Below, piece by piece: positions 17,296 to 27,022 of a DNA stretch of 64,000 bases. The position numbers and the translations under genes were made by a program. Under the pieces are notes generated by a model. It saw only the letters and a list, made by a program, of their open reading frames with translations, did no database searches and was not told where the DNA came from. Origin of the DNA: Ignavibacteria bacterium (GTDB taxonomy: Bacteria > Bacteroidota > Ignavibacteria > Kapaibacteriales > UBA2268); contig JAAYTD010000087.1 in the NCBI GenBank assembly GCA_012518115.1, positions 86,568-150,567 on the forward strand, in the 5' to 3' direction. Within the stretch, counting starts at the first letter, position 1; the number at the start of each line of letters is the position of its first letter.

Positions 17296-19701
17296 CTAGC
17301 GTAAATTAACAATTGTAACTCCTGCACCACCTTCAACGAGCTCCCCTAAGCGAAAAGATTTTATATTTCCCATATATTCCAATTGTTCGTGTATTGCTTG
17401 TCTTAGAGCTCCTGTCCCTTTTCCGTGAATTATTGTTACAAAATCTGCGTTTCCCATTATAGCTTGTGCAATAAAATCAGCAACTTCTTTCAAAGCTTCT
17501 TCCGCTCTCATTCCTCGCAAATCTAATTTAGTTTTAACATCAAGTTTAAGATAATCAACAATTTCCGATTGTTTTTTATAAGTTTTCGGCTTTTCAATTT
17601 TATCTTTATCTTTGTAATAAAGCTGTTCAAAAGGCAAGCGAAACTTTATTCCGTTGAAATCAATTAGTGCAATTTTAGCATCATTATCAGCTTCAAGTAC
17701 TTCACCTATTTGAGAATTTTCTATCATAGCGACAGTATCTCCTATTTCAAGATGTTTCACTTTTTTAGCATCATCTATTCGTGCTAATTTTAATTCTTGC
17801 ACTTCTTTGCCCAACTTTTCTCTTTTTTTATTAAGATCTGCTTTAACTTCTTTCGGATTTCGTTTTCCTTCTTTTAGTTCGCGTAATATATTTTCTGAGA
17901 GTGCGTTAGTATTTTGCAAAATCTCATAAGCTTCTAATTTTGCTTTATCTATGATTTCCTTTCGTTTAATTTTCAAATCTTTAGCACGTTCCTCAACTTC
18001 GTTTTTTAACTTTTCATATTTATTTTTTTCACGTTGTGCTGCGGTCAATGTTTCTTCTGCTGCTTTATGATATTTTTGCAAAACAGCTATACTTTGTTCT
18101 ATTTCTTTTTGTTTATTTCCTAAATATTTTTTTGCTCTCTTTAATACTTTGGACGATATTCCCATATTTTGAGCCAAAAAGAATGCGTATGAATTACCGG
18201 GTATTCCAGACAGGAAATTATAAGTCGGTTTTAATGCATTTTCATTAAATTCCAAAGAAGCATTATCAATAACTTCACGATTTAAAGCATAAGTTTTCAA
18301 AGAAGATTGATGAGTTGTTGCGATAAAAAACAGGTTAAGTTCTATAAACGTATCAAGGATACCAGCTGCTAGAGCTCCTCCTTCCTGCGGATCTGTTCCC
18401 GACCCAATTTCATCAATTAAAACAAGCGATTTTGCATCGGCAACATCAAGAATTCTTTTTAATTTTAGAAGCTGTGAGCTAAAAGTACTTAAATTATTTT
18501 CTATCGATTGATGGTCGCCTATAGCTGAATAAACAGTTCTAAAATTAGTATGTACCTCACCTAATGGAAAAAAACCGCTCAGCGCCAAAAGAACATTTAA
18601 TCCGATACTTTTCAATGCTACTGTTTTTCCGCCTGCATTAGGTCCAGAAATAAGATGTCCACGTTTTTCTTCCGAAAAATCAATAGATAGTGGCACAACA
18701 TTTTTTTTACCAAGAGAATGAACAAGAAGTGGATGATATATTTTACTAATATAAATCTCATTTTTTTCGCTTATAACTGGCTTAACTCCCCCAAATTGTA
18801 AAGCATATTGAGCTTTTGCATATAAAGCATCTAAATGCCCAACAATTTCATAAGTATCAAATAACATTGACGATTTAGATGCTATTTCAGAAGTTAATCT
18901 TCTTAAGATATTATAAATTTCTCGCTGTTCTTCTACTTTTAGCAAGGAAATTTCATTGTTCATCTCTATAACTTCTGTAGGTTCTAAAAAAACAGTTGCA
19001 CCTGTTTGCGAAACACTATGAATTATACCTGTTATATGTCGTTTATGTTCCGCTTTAATAGGCAAAACAAAACGTCCATCTCGCACTGTAAAAAATTCTT
19101 CTTGCGTAAAATTTTCATCTGAATATTGCTTTACAATTCTATTCATTCGCGACCGCAAACGATTAGATTTTTCAGCAATTTCTATACGTATTCGCTGTAA
19201 CTCCTTTGTAGCATTATCTTTTATTTCCCCTGTTTCATCAATAGCTGCTAAAATATCTTTCTGCAAAACAGGATCATCAAAAATATGATTAGCTTCTTCA
19301 TTTAAAAGTAAATATTTATCTGATCTAATCGTTAAAAATAGTTTTAGATTGTGTGCTACACGAATTACATCTAAAACTGACAAAATTTCACCGGTGTCTA
19401 AAACTGAATTTTCAATTTTTGATTTTTTTAGAACACTTCTAATATCACTTATATTTTCAAAAGGAATTTCTTCATCAGAAATTAGCAAACGCACCATCTC
19501 ATCTATCATAGAATGTTCAGTTTCCAGCCAAGATAAATCATTCTGTGGTAGAGCTAATTTTACTAATTCACGACCTTTTTCTGATAAACATTTATTAGAA
19601 ATAAATTCCAAAACACTGAAATACTCAAGTTCTTCCAGTGTTTCTTTTTGCATTTTTTCTTCTAACTTCTCAAAAGAGAAAGTGTTACTATCTATCCTCA
19701 T
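17296..19701 (-). CDS. mutS2: MutS2-family endonuclease/ribosome rescue protein
   Basis: The 801-residue product has the whole MutS2 plan. The MutS core and clamp are helical. The ABC-type ATPase has Walker A GPNAGGKT (353-360), Walker B LVLIDEIGSGTDPQEGGALA and a His switch in IATTHQSSLKTYA. A coiled coil of about 130 residues follows. The C-terminal Smr domain has LDLRGMRAEEAL and the nuclease-type IIHGKGTGALRQAI. MutS2 suppresses homologous recombination and in some bacteria splits collided ribosomes; there is no mismatch-recognition domain. The ATG at 19701 starts an N-terminus about 15 residues longer than usual; an alternative start at MQKETL is possible. Confidence 0.93.
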   Translation of the reverse strand: MRIDSNTFSFEKLEEKMQKETLEELEYFSVLEFISNKCLSEKGRELVKLALPQNDLSWLETEHSMIDEMVRLLISDEEIPFENISDIRSVLKKSKIENSVLDTGEILSVLDVIRVAHNLKLFLTIRSDKYLLLNEEANHIFDDPVLQKDILAAIDETGEIKDNATKELQRIRIEIAEKSNRLRSRMNRIVKQYSDENFTQEEFFTVRDGRFVLPIKAEHKRHITGIIHSVSQTGATVFLEPTEVIEMNNEISLLKVEEQREIYNILRRLTSEIASKSSMLFDTYEIVGHLDALYAKAQYALQFGGVKPVISEKNEIYISKIYHPLLVHSLGKKNVVPLSIDFSEEKRGHLISGPNAGGKTVALKSIGLNVLLALSGFFPLGEVHTNFRTVYSAIGDHQSIENNLSTFSSQLLKLKRILDVADAKSLVLIDEIGSGTDPQEGGALAAGILDTFIELNLFFIATTHQSSLKTYALNREVIDNASLEFNENALKPTYNFLSGIPGNSYAFFLAQNMGISSKVLKRAKKYLGNKQKEIEQSIAVLQKYHKAAEETLTAAQREKNKYEKLKNEVEERAKDLKIKRKEIIDKAKLEAYEILQNTNALSENILRELKEGKRNPKEVKADLNKKREKLGKEVQELKLARIDDAKKVKHLEIGDTVAMIENSQIGEVLEADNDAKIALIDFNGIKFRLPFEQLYYKDKDKIEKPKTYKKQSEIVDYLKLDVKTKLDLRGMRAEEALKEVADFIAQAIMGNADFVTIIHGKGTGALRQAIHEQLEYMGNIKSFRLGELVEGGAGVTIVNLR

Positions 19702-19837
19702 TTATAAAAAAAATAAATTATCCTAAACCTCAATACAAATATAAGTAATTTTTGCAAATTATATATTGAAATCGTTTAATTTTTACCTAAGTAATACCAA
19801 ATTGAATTATATAATTAGTTCAAAAATTTCCTTTGGT

Positions 19838-19885
19838 GCAAATGTCGGGGTGTGTCGCAACACGCCCTACGCAGTTTGACGAAGT
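19838..19885. repeat. Degenerate intergenic repeat
   Basis: GTCGGGGTGTGTCGCAACACGCCCTACGCAGTTTGACGAAGTG shares the CAGTTTGACG end with the main family and adds a GTGTGTCGCAACACGCC hairpin. It looks like a decayed or recombined copy. Confidence 0.5.
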
Positions 19886-19892
19886 GTTTAAT

Positions 19893-19933
19893 AAAAAAAT
19901 CCAACTATTTTAAAACAATAAAACAATTGGATT
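19893..19933 (-). terminator. Terminator after the tRNA pair
   Basis: On the minus strand AATCCAATTG pairs with TAGTTGGATT and is followed by a T run, just downstream of tRNA-Asn. Confidence 0.75.
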
Positions 19934-19935
19934 AG

Positions 19936-20009
19936 CTCCTGAGGAGGGACTTGAACCCCCGACCCTCTGATTAACAGTCAGATGCTCTAACCAGCTGAGC
20001 TACTCAGGA
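19936..20009 (-). tRNA. tRNA-Asn (GTT)
   Basis: The 74-nt gene folds as a full cloverleaf. The acceptor is TCCTGAG/CTCAGGA, the D arm is AGCTCAGCTGGTTAGAGC, the anticodon stem is TCTGA/TCAGA with loop CTGTTAA (anticodon GTT), and the T loop is TTCAAGT. CCA is not encoded. It is 49 bp downstream of tRNA-Met on the same strand, and the two were probably transcribed together. Confidence 0.95.
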
Positions 20010-20058
20010 AGTGTAAAAAATGAAAAAATTATGGTTATGTACTATATTTATATTATTG

Positions 20059-20132
20059 TACCGGAGGAGGGATTTGAACCCCCGACACCAAGATTATGAT
20101 TCTTGTGCTCTAACCGACTGAGCTACTCCGGC
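20059..20132 (-). tRNA. tRNA-Met (CAT), elongator type
   Basis: The cloverleaf has acceptor GCCGGAG/CTCCGGT (a G-U first pair), anticodon stem CAAGA/TCTTG, loop ATCATAA (anticodon CAT) and T loop TTCAAAT. The anticodon stem lacks the three G-C pairs of initiator tRNA, so this is elongator Met or a lysidine-modified Ile2; Met is preferred from the overall similarity. CCA is not encoded. Confidence 0.85.
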
Positions 20133-20217
20133 ACATTTAATTGCCCTGCTTCAAATTTCCTAAAATATAAATAACTATATTTCAGCAACGAATTGGGATT
20201 ACAAATATATGAAAAAG

Positions 20218-20793
20218 TTATTGACTTTCCAAAATATTTTTTATTTCATCACGAATTTTTGCTGCAACTTCATAATTTTCACTTTCAATAGCTTTTTTCA
20301 ATCTCTGATTTAATACTTCTAATTTTGTTTTAGATAAAGACATTTGCTCTATAATAGGTTCAAAACTCTCATTCTCTTTTTCCTTCTCTATTTGAAACAT
20401 TAATCCAGTCTCTTCTAAAATATCTTCATTTACATAAATAGGAGCTTTGCAGCGTAAAGCTATAGCTATGGCATCACTTGGTCTGCAATCAATTTCTATT
20501 TCATCATCTTCAAAAATAAGACGCGCATAGAAAATACCATCATTAAAATCACAAAGTAATACTTCTGTTAAATTTATATTAGCTTCATAAATTAATATCT
20601 TTATCAAATCATGTGTCATAGGACGTGAAGGAGTAGCCCCTTCAAGTTCCAAAGCAATAGCTTGTGCTTCAAAAGGACCTATAATTATAGGTAAAGTACG
20701 ATTTCCACCGACTTCTTTTAAAATAACAGCATAAGAGTTTGGAGGATTAGTAGAAGCAGTTAAACCAAGTATAACAAGTTGTATTTTGTTCAT
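20218..20793 (-). CDS. Bifunctional nuclease (BFN) domain protein with UVR motif
   Basis: The 191-residue product starts with the BFN/DUF151 domain: VILGLTASTNPPNSYAVILKEVGGNRTLPIIIGPFEAQAIALELEG, then RPMTHDLIKIL and the conserved acidic IDCRPSDAIAIALRCKAPIYV. A short C-terminal UVR motif (LNQRLKKAIESENYEVAAKIRDEI, about 160-183) is the UvrB/UvrC interaction helix. Proteins of this arrangement are widespread in Bacteroidota and Chlorobiota; nuclease activity has been reported for a plant member, but the bacterial role is unclear. The gene stands alone after the tRNA pair. Confidence 0.88.
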   Translation of the reverse strand: MNKIQLVILGLTASTNPPNSYAVILKEVGGNRTLPIIIGPFEAQAIALELEGATPSRPMTHDLIKILIYEANINLTEVLLCDFNDGIFYARLIFEDDEIEIDCRPSDAIAIALRCKAPIYVNEDILEETGLMFQIEKEKENESFEPIIEQMSLSKTKLEVLNQRLKKAIESENYEVAAKIRDEIKNILESQ

Positions 20794-20977
20794 TTTTTCA
20801 GTTATATTTTAATCTATAAATAATTGAAACAACAAAAATACGAATAATTTCACAAAAATAACAACTTTTATTAAGATAAATCATCATTTCACACCTATTT
20901 ATAATTTATGAATAAAAAATATTACAAAAAAAACATATTAAATTTTCAAATTAAATTATTTTCAATATTTTGTGTGT

Positions 20978-20994
20978 TTGGCATAATTTTTGAA
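20978..20994 (+). promoter_or_regulatory. Possible sigma-54-like -24/-12 element
   Basis: TTGGCATAATTTTTGAA matches YTGGCACRNNNNTTGCW at most positions, with GG and GA separated by 10 bp. The -12 GC is GA here, so the match is incomplete. It lies 31 bp before the ATG of the fusion gene, with a good AAGGTGG ribosome binding site between them. Confidence 0.3.
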
Positions 20995-21025
20995 TCTAAA
21001 ATAATAAAAATAAAAAGGTGGCAAA

Positions 21026-23440
21026 ATGAATAGAATTTTATTCGATAAAGATATTTCAAGTGGCTTTTCAAATAGTAAATCAAAGGGAAAACTGCCTGAC
21101 AATTTACCATCACCACTATATCTTAATTTAGGATGCGGACATGATGTTCGCGATGGTTTTTTAAATATAGATATCTATAGTAACGATGAACGCGTTATAA
21201 ATATGGATGTTAGAAACCTACTATTGCCTGATAATTCTACTGATTTAATTTTAGCTAGTGATATTTTAGAACATTTTTCTCACAGAGAAACTGCTTCTGT
21301 TTTAGCAGAATGGGCGCGCGTATTAAAGCCGGACGGCGTGTTAATTATCCGCTGTCCTTCTTTACGGTTACAAACAAAAGCATATAACACAAATACTTGG
21401 GACGCAGACATAGCTTCGTATATGATTTTCGGTGGACAAACAAATCCCGGCGACTATCATTGCACCGCCTTTGATGAAACTTCTATAAAAAAACATTTGC
21501 ATAATGCTGGTTTAGAAGTATTTTCATTTGAAGAAAACGATATTCCACAAACAGAAGGTTTTATCAATTTGAATATGATAGTAAAAGCAAGAAAATTAGA
21601 TAGGAGCTCCGCAATTCCAAAAGCTGATGATTCTGCAAAATTACAAAGCGATACAAATCAAATGCCAAGCCTTAATATTGTTTGGGAAGGCTCACAATTT
21701 GTCTATAATTCATTTGCACTTATCAATCGCGAACATTGCTTAAATCTAATTAAAAGTAATGTCGCTGAAATTACTATAATTCCTTACGAAAAAGATACTT
21801 TTAGTCCGGAAGTAGATCCGCGTTTCTCTGTCTTGAGCTCTTATGATATTCGATACAAAGAAGAAAGAAAAGACGAAATTACGAATTTACCTTATGTTTG
21901 GATCCGCCACCAATGGCCCCCAAAAGATGAAGTACCAAAAGGTGCGAAATGGATAATTAATCAACCTTGGGAATTCAGTTTGCTATCGAAAAAAATTGTT
22001 AATATATTCCAAAAAGCCGATGAAATTTGGACACCTTCAAATTTTTCTCGTCAAGCTTTTGTTGATTCGGGCATTCCTTTCAATAAAGTACAAGTTTTAC
22101 CAAATGGAATAAATCCTGAAATATTTACTCCTGAAGGTAATGTTTATAAACTTGACACAGAAAAACGATTTAAATTCTTATTTGTCGGTGGAACAACCTA
22201 TCGCAAAGGATTTGATGCGTTAATTATGGCATATATAAAGGCTTTCAAAAAAACAGACGATGTTTGTTTAGTTATAAAAGCTACAGGTGCAAAAACTTAT
22301 TATCGCAATCAAACAATGGAAAATATTATTGCCAGAGTACAAGAAAATCTTGAAACTCCTGAAATAATTTATATAGAAGATGATACCTTGACGGAAAATG
22401 AAATATCATCTTTATATCGCGCTTGTGATGCTTTTGTATTACCTTACCGTGGCGAAGGATTTTCGCTACCAACTTTGGAAGCTATGGCTTGCGGATTACC
22501 TGTTATTGTTACTCGTGGCGGTGCAACAGATGATTTTACTACCGATGAAACAACTTGGTATATTAATGCCATAAAAAAATCGATTGGAACAAATATCGAT
22601 GGCGATGAAATGGCAGGTGAAACATTTGTTTTAGAACCTGATATTCAAGAATTAATTGACACATTAAAACATATATACAATAATCCAGAAATTATTTTTT
22701 CACAAGGACTACTAGCTTCTTATCATGCAAGAAAAAAATGGACTTGGAACAAAGCTACTTTGAAGATTATCTCGCGCCTAGACTATCTATATTCAACTAA
22801 TATGACGGAAAAAGCACAAAAAATACTTACTGATAAAAATGACACATATTTAGAAATATGTTACGCAGAATATGAATTTACAAATAACAACTTAGAAAAA
22901 GCAGAAGAAATATATGTTAATACTTTAGAAAATGATAAGTTAAACAATAAGTTCACTGCACATTGTTTCAATAGATTAGCACAAATAGCTATTACAAAAA
23001 ATAAATTTTTAGATGCTTATAAATACATAGAAGCTTCTAAAGCAGTTGAAGAAAATAATCCAGAAACAGTTTATTTAGAAACATTTATACTAAATGCAGA
23101 AGAAAAATATATCGAAGCATTAGAAAAAATTACTCCTATAGTTGAAAATTGGAACGACTTCAAATTCAATGCAACATTAGGTGTTAATCTCTCTAAGTAC
23201 CTTTTACAAATAGCAGATACATTTATGCTAATGGAAGAATATGCTGAAGCTTTAGAAGTATATACAGCTGCTCTGGCAAAAGACAACTATTCACCTGAAG
23301 CTTGTTTCGGATTAGGAGTGTGCTATAAAAAAGCAAATGTATTAGATGAAGCTAAAAAAATGTTTGAATGGGCTATAACATATAACCCTGATTATGAATT
23401 AGCTAAAAAAGAACTAGCTGAGCTAAATGCTCAGCAATAG
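21026..23440 (+). CDS. Methyltransferase - GT4 glycosyltransferase - TPR fusion
   Basis: Three parts can be read in the 804-residue protein. Residues about 30-190 are a SAM-dependent methyltransferase (LYLNLGCGHDVRDGFLNIDI, DILEHFSHRE, RVLKPDGVLIIRCPS). Residues about 215-600 are a GT-B glycosyltransferase of family 4, with IWTPSNFSRQAFVDSGI, VLPNGINPEIFTPEG, FLFVGGTTYRKGFDALI, and the E-x7-E region YRGEGFSLPTLEAMACGLPVI. The last 200 residues are TPR-like helices (ACFGLGVCYKKANVLDEAKKMFEWAITYNPDYELA). The architecture suggests a processive glycan- or protein-modifying enzyme; the acceptor is unknown. It is not in a glycan cluster. The ribosome binding site AAGGTGG is unusually strong for this genome. 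Confidence 0.85.
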   Translation: MNRILFDKDISSGFSNSKSKGKLPDNLPSPLYLNLGCGHDVRDGFLNIDIYSNDERVINMDVRNLLLPDNSTDLILASDILEHFSHRETASVLAEWARVLKPDGVLIIRCPSLRLQTKAYNTNTWDADIASYMIFGGQTNPGDYHCTAFDETSIKKHLHNAGLEVFSFEENDIPQTEGFINLNMIVKARKLDRSSAIPKADDSAKLQSDTNQMPSLNIVWEGSQFVYNSFALINREHCLNLIKSNVAEITIIPYEKDTFSPEVDPRFSVLSSYDIRYKEERKDEITNLPYVWIRHQWPPKDEVPKGAKWIINQPWEFSLLSKKIVNIFQKADEIWTPSNFSRQAFVDSGIPFNKVQVLPNGINPEIFTPEGNVYKLDTEKRFKFLFVGGTTYRKGFDALIMAYIKAFKKTDDVCLVIKATGAKTYYRNQTMENIIARVQENLETPEIIYIEDDTLTENEISSLYRACDAFVLPYRGEGFSLPTLEAMACGLPVIVTRGGATDDFTTDETTWYINAIKKSIGTNIDGDEMAGETFVLEPDIQELIDTLKHIYNNPEIIFSQGLLASYHARKKWTWNKATLKIISRLDYLYSTNMTEKAQKILTDKNDTYLEICYAEYEFTNNNLEKAEEIYVNTLENDKLNNKFTAHCFNRLAQIAITKNKFLDAYKYIEASKAVEENNPETVYLETFILNAEEKYIEALEKITPIVENWNDFKFNATLGVNLSKYLLQIADTFMLMEEYAEALEVYTAALAKDNYSPEACFGLGVCYKKANVLDEAKKMFEWAITYNPDYELAKKELAELNAQQ

Positions 23441-23444
23441 CAAT

Positions 23445-23522
23445 TCCCCTTCGTACCAAAGGGAATTTTATAATTCAATTTGGTATTAATCATAAAAATT
23501 CCATAAATCATAGTTTAGACAA
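23445..23522 (-). repeat. Partial mosaic repeats
   Basis: AATTCCCCTTCGTACCAAAGGGAATTTTA is a truncated main-family first hairpin. It is followed by an inverted TCTGAACTATGATTTAT-type copy (CATAAATCATAGTTTAGACAAA). Confidence 0.65.
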
Positions 23523-23565
23523 AAAAATTAGGGCTGATTCCATTTTCAGGATTCAGCCCTTTTTA
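23523..23565. terminator. Bidirectional terminator between fusion gene and fusA
   Basis: AGGGCTGA...TCAGCCCT forms a strong stem with an A run before and a T run after, so it can end both convergent transcripts. Confidence 0.88.
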
Positions 23566-23629
23566 GTTGGTTTGTTGTTAAATGTTTTTTATATAATTAT
23601 TATGATTTTTTTCATTATAAGCAAACTAG

Positions 23630-25717
23630 CTATTTTTTATTTTCTTCTTGGTATTCTTTGATAATTTCTTCTTGTATTGCTTTAGGAGTTTGAGCATACT
23701 TCAAAAATTCCATAGTAAATTCACCCTTACCTTGCGTAACACCACGTATATCCGTAGAATAGCCGAACATATCGCGCAATGGCACTTCCGCATTAATTGT
23801 TACAAATCCGTTTTCGTTTACCGTATCAACTATTATTCCGCGTCTTTGGTTGATTTGCCCTATTACGTTTCCTTGAAATTCTTCTGGAGCTGCTACTTCA
23901 AGTTTCATTATAGGCTCTAATACAACTAATCCTGCTTTTGGCACAACTTCACGAATTGCAGCACGCGCTGCTAACATAAACGCCATTTCAGAAGAGTCAA
24001 CGGGATGCATTTGTCCATCATTTAACTCTATAAAAGTATTGACAATAGGTTGTCCGATAAGCACACCTTCAGCCAGTTGCTCTCTAAATCCTCTTTCACA
24101 AGCAGGAATATATTCTTTACCTATTACACCACCAACAATAGCATTTTTAAATGTAAATTCTTCTTGTCCTTCGGCTACGAAAGGCTTAATATAACCTGCA
24201 ACTCTTGCAAATTGACCTGCACCACCTGTTTGTTTTTTATGAGTATAGTTAAATTCTGCTTGTTTTGTTATTGCTTCACGATATGCAACTTTAGGCTTAC
24301 CTACAACAACTTCGCAATTATATTCACGCAACATTCTTGCAATGTAAATCTCAAGATGGAGCTCGCCCATACCTCTTATAACTGTTTCACCACTAACTTT
24401 ATCACGTGAAACTTGGAAAGTAGGATCTTCTTTCGTAAATCTATTAAGTGCTTTAGAAAAATTAGTTTCTCCATCACGACTTTTCGGAGCAACTGCTAAC
24501 TCTATTACAGGCACAGGAATAAACATTGAAGTCATATTCACATTTATCTGACCATCTGTAAAAGTATCGCCTGAAGCACAATCTAAACCAAATGTTGCAA
24601 CTATATCACCTGCATTTGCTTCTTCTATATCATTCATTTCATTAGAGTGCATCCTTACAAGACGATTAACTTTTGCTTTCTTCTTATTTGTACTATTATA
24701 AATAAAATCGCCTTTCTTAAGCACGCCTTGATAAACACGCATATAAGTTAATTGCCCGTAACGTCCGTCTTCTAATTTAAAAGCTAAAGCAACCAATGGT
24801 TTTGTGTTGTCGGTAGCTAGTTCTATTTTTTCTTCGTTATTGTCTAAATCAAGAGCCTGATTCTTTATCTCTGTTGGATCTGGTAAGTAATCAATAACAC
24901 CATCAAGAAGTGTTTGAATACCCATATTCTTTTTTGCAGTACCACAAAATACAGGTGTAATATGCAAAGCTATTGTCAAACGTCTTATTGTTTTCACAAG
25001 AAGATCCATAGGGATTTCTTCATCAGCTAGAAACTTCTCAGCAATAATATCATCATAATCAGCTAATCTTTCTATAAGCTGCATACGACGCTTATTAGCT
25101 TCTTCCAACAAATGCGACGGAATTTCTGTCTCTACAAGTTCTTCGCCATTATTACCTTTATAATAAATAGCTTTCATTTTTAATAAATGGACAACACCCT
25201 CAAAGTTATCTTCTAAACCTATGGGCATAGTTATCATTACTGGCTTATGCCCTAACTTCTCTTCTAATTGCTTAACCACTCTATCAGCATTAGCTCCATT
25301 TCTATCTAGCTTATTTATAAAAGCAATACGAGGTACAGAATATCTACGCATCTGCCTGTCCACAGTCGTCGATTGACTTTGAACACCAGCAACACCACAA
25401 AGAACTAAAACCGCTCCGTCTAAAACTCGTAAAGAACGCTCTACTTCAACCGTGAAATCTATATGACCCGGCGTATCTATCAAATTAATGTTATAATCTT
25501 TCCACTTACAATAAGTAGCTGCAGACTGAATAGTAATTCCTTTCTCTCGCTCTAATTCCATCGAATCCATAGTAGGACCATCACCTGTCTTACTACGCGT
25601 TTCTACCATTTTATAAATTTTACCTGTAAAATAAAGAATACGCTCACTTAAAGTTGTTTTACCTGAATCAATATGAGCAGTTATTCCAATATTTCTAAGT
25701 TTTTTAATATCAAACAT
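23630..25717 (-). CDS. fusA: Translation elongation factor G, spdEFG1/mitochondrial-like type
   Basis: The 695-residue GTPase has G1 AHIDSGKTT (14-22), switch and G3 ([17 protein letters not shown]), G4 NKLD, and the usual domains II-V ending in [18 protein letters not shown]. It catalyses translocation on the ribosome. The G1-switch I region ([37 protein letters not shown]) is like mitochondrial EF-G1 and the spd group of spirochaetes, planctomycetes and deltaproteobacteria, not the common AHIDAGKTT...MDWMEQE type. In spd organisms a second EF-G performs ribosome recycling. The gene is alone and not next to rpsL, rpsG or tuf. Confidence 0.93.
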   Translation of the reverse strand: MFDIKKLRNIGITAHIDSGKTTLSERILYFTGKIYKMVETRSKTGDGPTMDSMELEREKGITIQSAATYCKWKDYNINLIDTPGHIDFTVEVERSLRVLDGAVLVLCGVAGVQSQSTTVDRQMRRYSVPRIAFINKLDRNGANADRVVKQLEEKLGHKPVMITMPIGLEDNFEGVVHLLKMKAIYYKGNNGEELVETEIPSHLLEEANKRRMQLIERLADYDDIIAEKFLADEEIPMDLLVKTIRRLTIALHITPVFCGTAKKNMGIQTLLDGVIDYLPDPTEIKNQALDLDNNEEKIELATDNTKPLVALAFKLEDGRYGQLTYMRVYQGVLKKGDFIYNSTNKKKAKVNRLVRMHSNEMNDIEEANAGDIVATFGLDCASGDTFTDGQINVNMTSMFIPVPVIELAVAPKSRDGETNFSKALNRFTKEDPTFQVSRDKVSGETVIRGMGELHLEIYIARMLREYNCEVVVGKPKVAYREAITKQAEFNYTHKKQTGGAGQFARVAGYIKPFVAEGQEEFTFKNAIVGGVIGKEYIPACERGFREQLAEGVLIGQPIVNTFIELNDGQMHPVDSSEMAFMLAARAAIREVVPKAGLVVLEPIMKLEVAAPEEFQGNVIGQINQRRGIIVDTVNENGFVTINAEVPLRDMFGYSTDIRGVTQGKGEFTMEFLKYAQTPKAIQEEIIKEYQEENKK

Positions 25718-26056
25718 TATTCTTATAATATCAAATTAGTTTCTAACAATTAAAATTTAGTATGAAATATAAATATAAGCAAATTTTGTAAAAAAAAAAT
25801 TAATATTAAATAAATAATTTGTAAAAAAAGATGTTTTTTTTACTTTTAACGGCTTTTTTCCATTAATTTATACCTTTTCTCAGCACAACTAACAGAAACG
25901 TTTTTTATAAATAAAAGCTATTTTTTACAAATTATAAATTATATCTAATATGTTTATATGAAGTTAATATGTTTTTGTTTTAAATATTTATAAGGAAATA
26001 TAAGCAAAAAATATTTAATTTTTCAATTTAATTAATTATATAATTAGTTCGTTTCT
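25718..26056. other. AT-rich gap, no gene seen
   Basis: Between fusA and the next repeat the sequence is almost pure A/T with long homopolymers. It probably holds the fusA promoter, but no clean TAnnTTTG could be assigned. No ORF or RNA is evident. Confidence 0.5.
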
Positions 26057-26159
26057 ATTATCTGAACTGTGATTTATATGATTTTTGTGGTTTTAAGATG
26101 TTGTTAAAATTCCACTTCGGAACGAAGGGGTGGCAAACGAAGTTTGACGGAGTAGTCAA
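26057..26159 (+). repeat. TCTGAACTGTG copy joined to a full main REP-like repeat
   Basis: ATCTGAACTGTGATTTATATGATTTTTGTGG is followed by a main-family copy at 26106-26159 with CAAAC..GTTTG stem and GACGGAGTAGTC. Its first hairpin has one mismatch (CCACTTCG against CGAAGGGG). Confidence 0.85.
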
Positions 26160-26162
26160 TAA

Positions 26163-26201
26163 AAAAAACTCATTCTGCCGATTAAAAATCCGAATGAGCT
26201 T
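26163..26201 (-). terminator. Terminator of tRNA-Leu
   Basis: Minus-strand GCTCATTC...GAATGAG stem followed by eight T residues, immediately downstream of the tRNA. Confidence 0.8.
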
Positions 26202-26205
26202 TTCG

Positions 26206-26289
26206 TACTCGGGACGGGACTTGAACCCGTACGAAGTTGCCTTCACAGGATTTTAAGTCCTGAGCGTCTACCAGTTCCGCCACCCGAGC
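26206..26289 (-). tRNA. tRNA-Leu (TAA)
   Basis: The 84-nt class II tRNA has acceptor GCTCGGG/CCCGAGT (G-U first pair), anticodon stem CAGGA/TCCTG with loop CTTAAAA (anticodon TAA), a long variable arm and T loop TTCAAGT. CCA is not encoded. Confidence 0.95.
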
Positions 26290-26397
26290 ACAGACAATTT
26301 ATTTATCTTAATAACAATATATGATTTATAAAATAGATTACAAAATTAACATTTTTTTTTGAAATTACAAAATAATTTTATGTTTTTTTGAAAAAAA

Positions 26398-27018
26398 TTA
26401 AAAATTTTCGAAGATTTTTGAATTTTCAGACTTTTCAAAATCAGTAATTGAAATGCCATTTATATCTCTATCTTTTATATTTAATACAGACATATCTATA
26501 TTTTTAAAACTATTACTTAAATTCTTATCAGATAAATCCCACTGAATATCGTCTGAAAAAATAGAAATAGTTCCTTCACATTCGGGATTGTAAGTTCCTG
26601 AACAAAAATACTCTATCAATGAATCTTCAAGAAGCCAAGTTCCGTGAGCAAAACCCGGCGGCAACCAAATCCAATCGCTATATTGAGAAGTACTTTTAAC
26701 TTCATAAGCTATAATCTTTCTATACGTTAAACTATTAGGACGCAAATCTAAAGCAAAATCAACTAAACAGCCATAAATCAACCTAACTAATTTACCCATA
26801 TAAGGACTCCATTGAAAATGTAACCCGCGAAAAGTATTAGCATAAGAAAAAGCTTCATTAACTTGTTGAAACTCTACATCTTCCAAAAATTTACAATGAT
26901 TGCGAAAATCATTTTTATTATAAACTTCAGTAAAATATCCACGACTATCGTTGAATTTCTCAAAACGAATAACTTTAATATCCTGAATTGCTAAGTCCTT
27001 TATATCTATTATCTTCAT
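26398..27018 (-). CDS. rfbC: dTDP-4-dehydrorhamnose 3,5-epimerase-like protein
   Basis: The 206-residue cupin has the RmlC signatures: DSRGYFTEVYNK (about 23-34), QVNEAFSYANTFRGLHFQ with the catalytic His at about 66, the conserved Asp-Arg region VDFALDLRPNS, and WLPPGFAHGTWLLED with the second His. RmlC works in dTDP-L-rhamnose synthesis for surface glycans. It is slightly longer than typical, with a tail ending SENSKIFENF. No rmlA, B or D lies nearby, so it could also act in a related deoxysugar route. It is 4 bp downstream of the rhomboid gene. Confidence 0.85.
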   Translation of the reverse strand: MKIIDIKDLAIQDIKVIRFEKFNDSRGYFTEVYNKNDFRNHCKFLEDVEFQQVNEAFSYANTFRGLHFQWSPYMGKLVRLIYGCLVDFALDLRPNSLTYRKIIAYEVKSTSQYSDWIWLPPGFAHGTWLLEDSLIEYFCSGTYNPECEGTISIFSDDIQWDLSDKNLSNSFKNIDMSVLNIKDRDINGISITDFEKSENSKIFENF

Positions 27019-27022
27019 AACA

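Noticed and set aside
26058-26246. 62-aa minus-strand ORF
   Set aside because: It covers the tRNA-Leu terminator and a repeat copy; no protein features.
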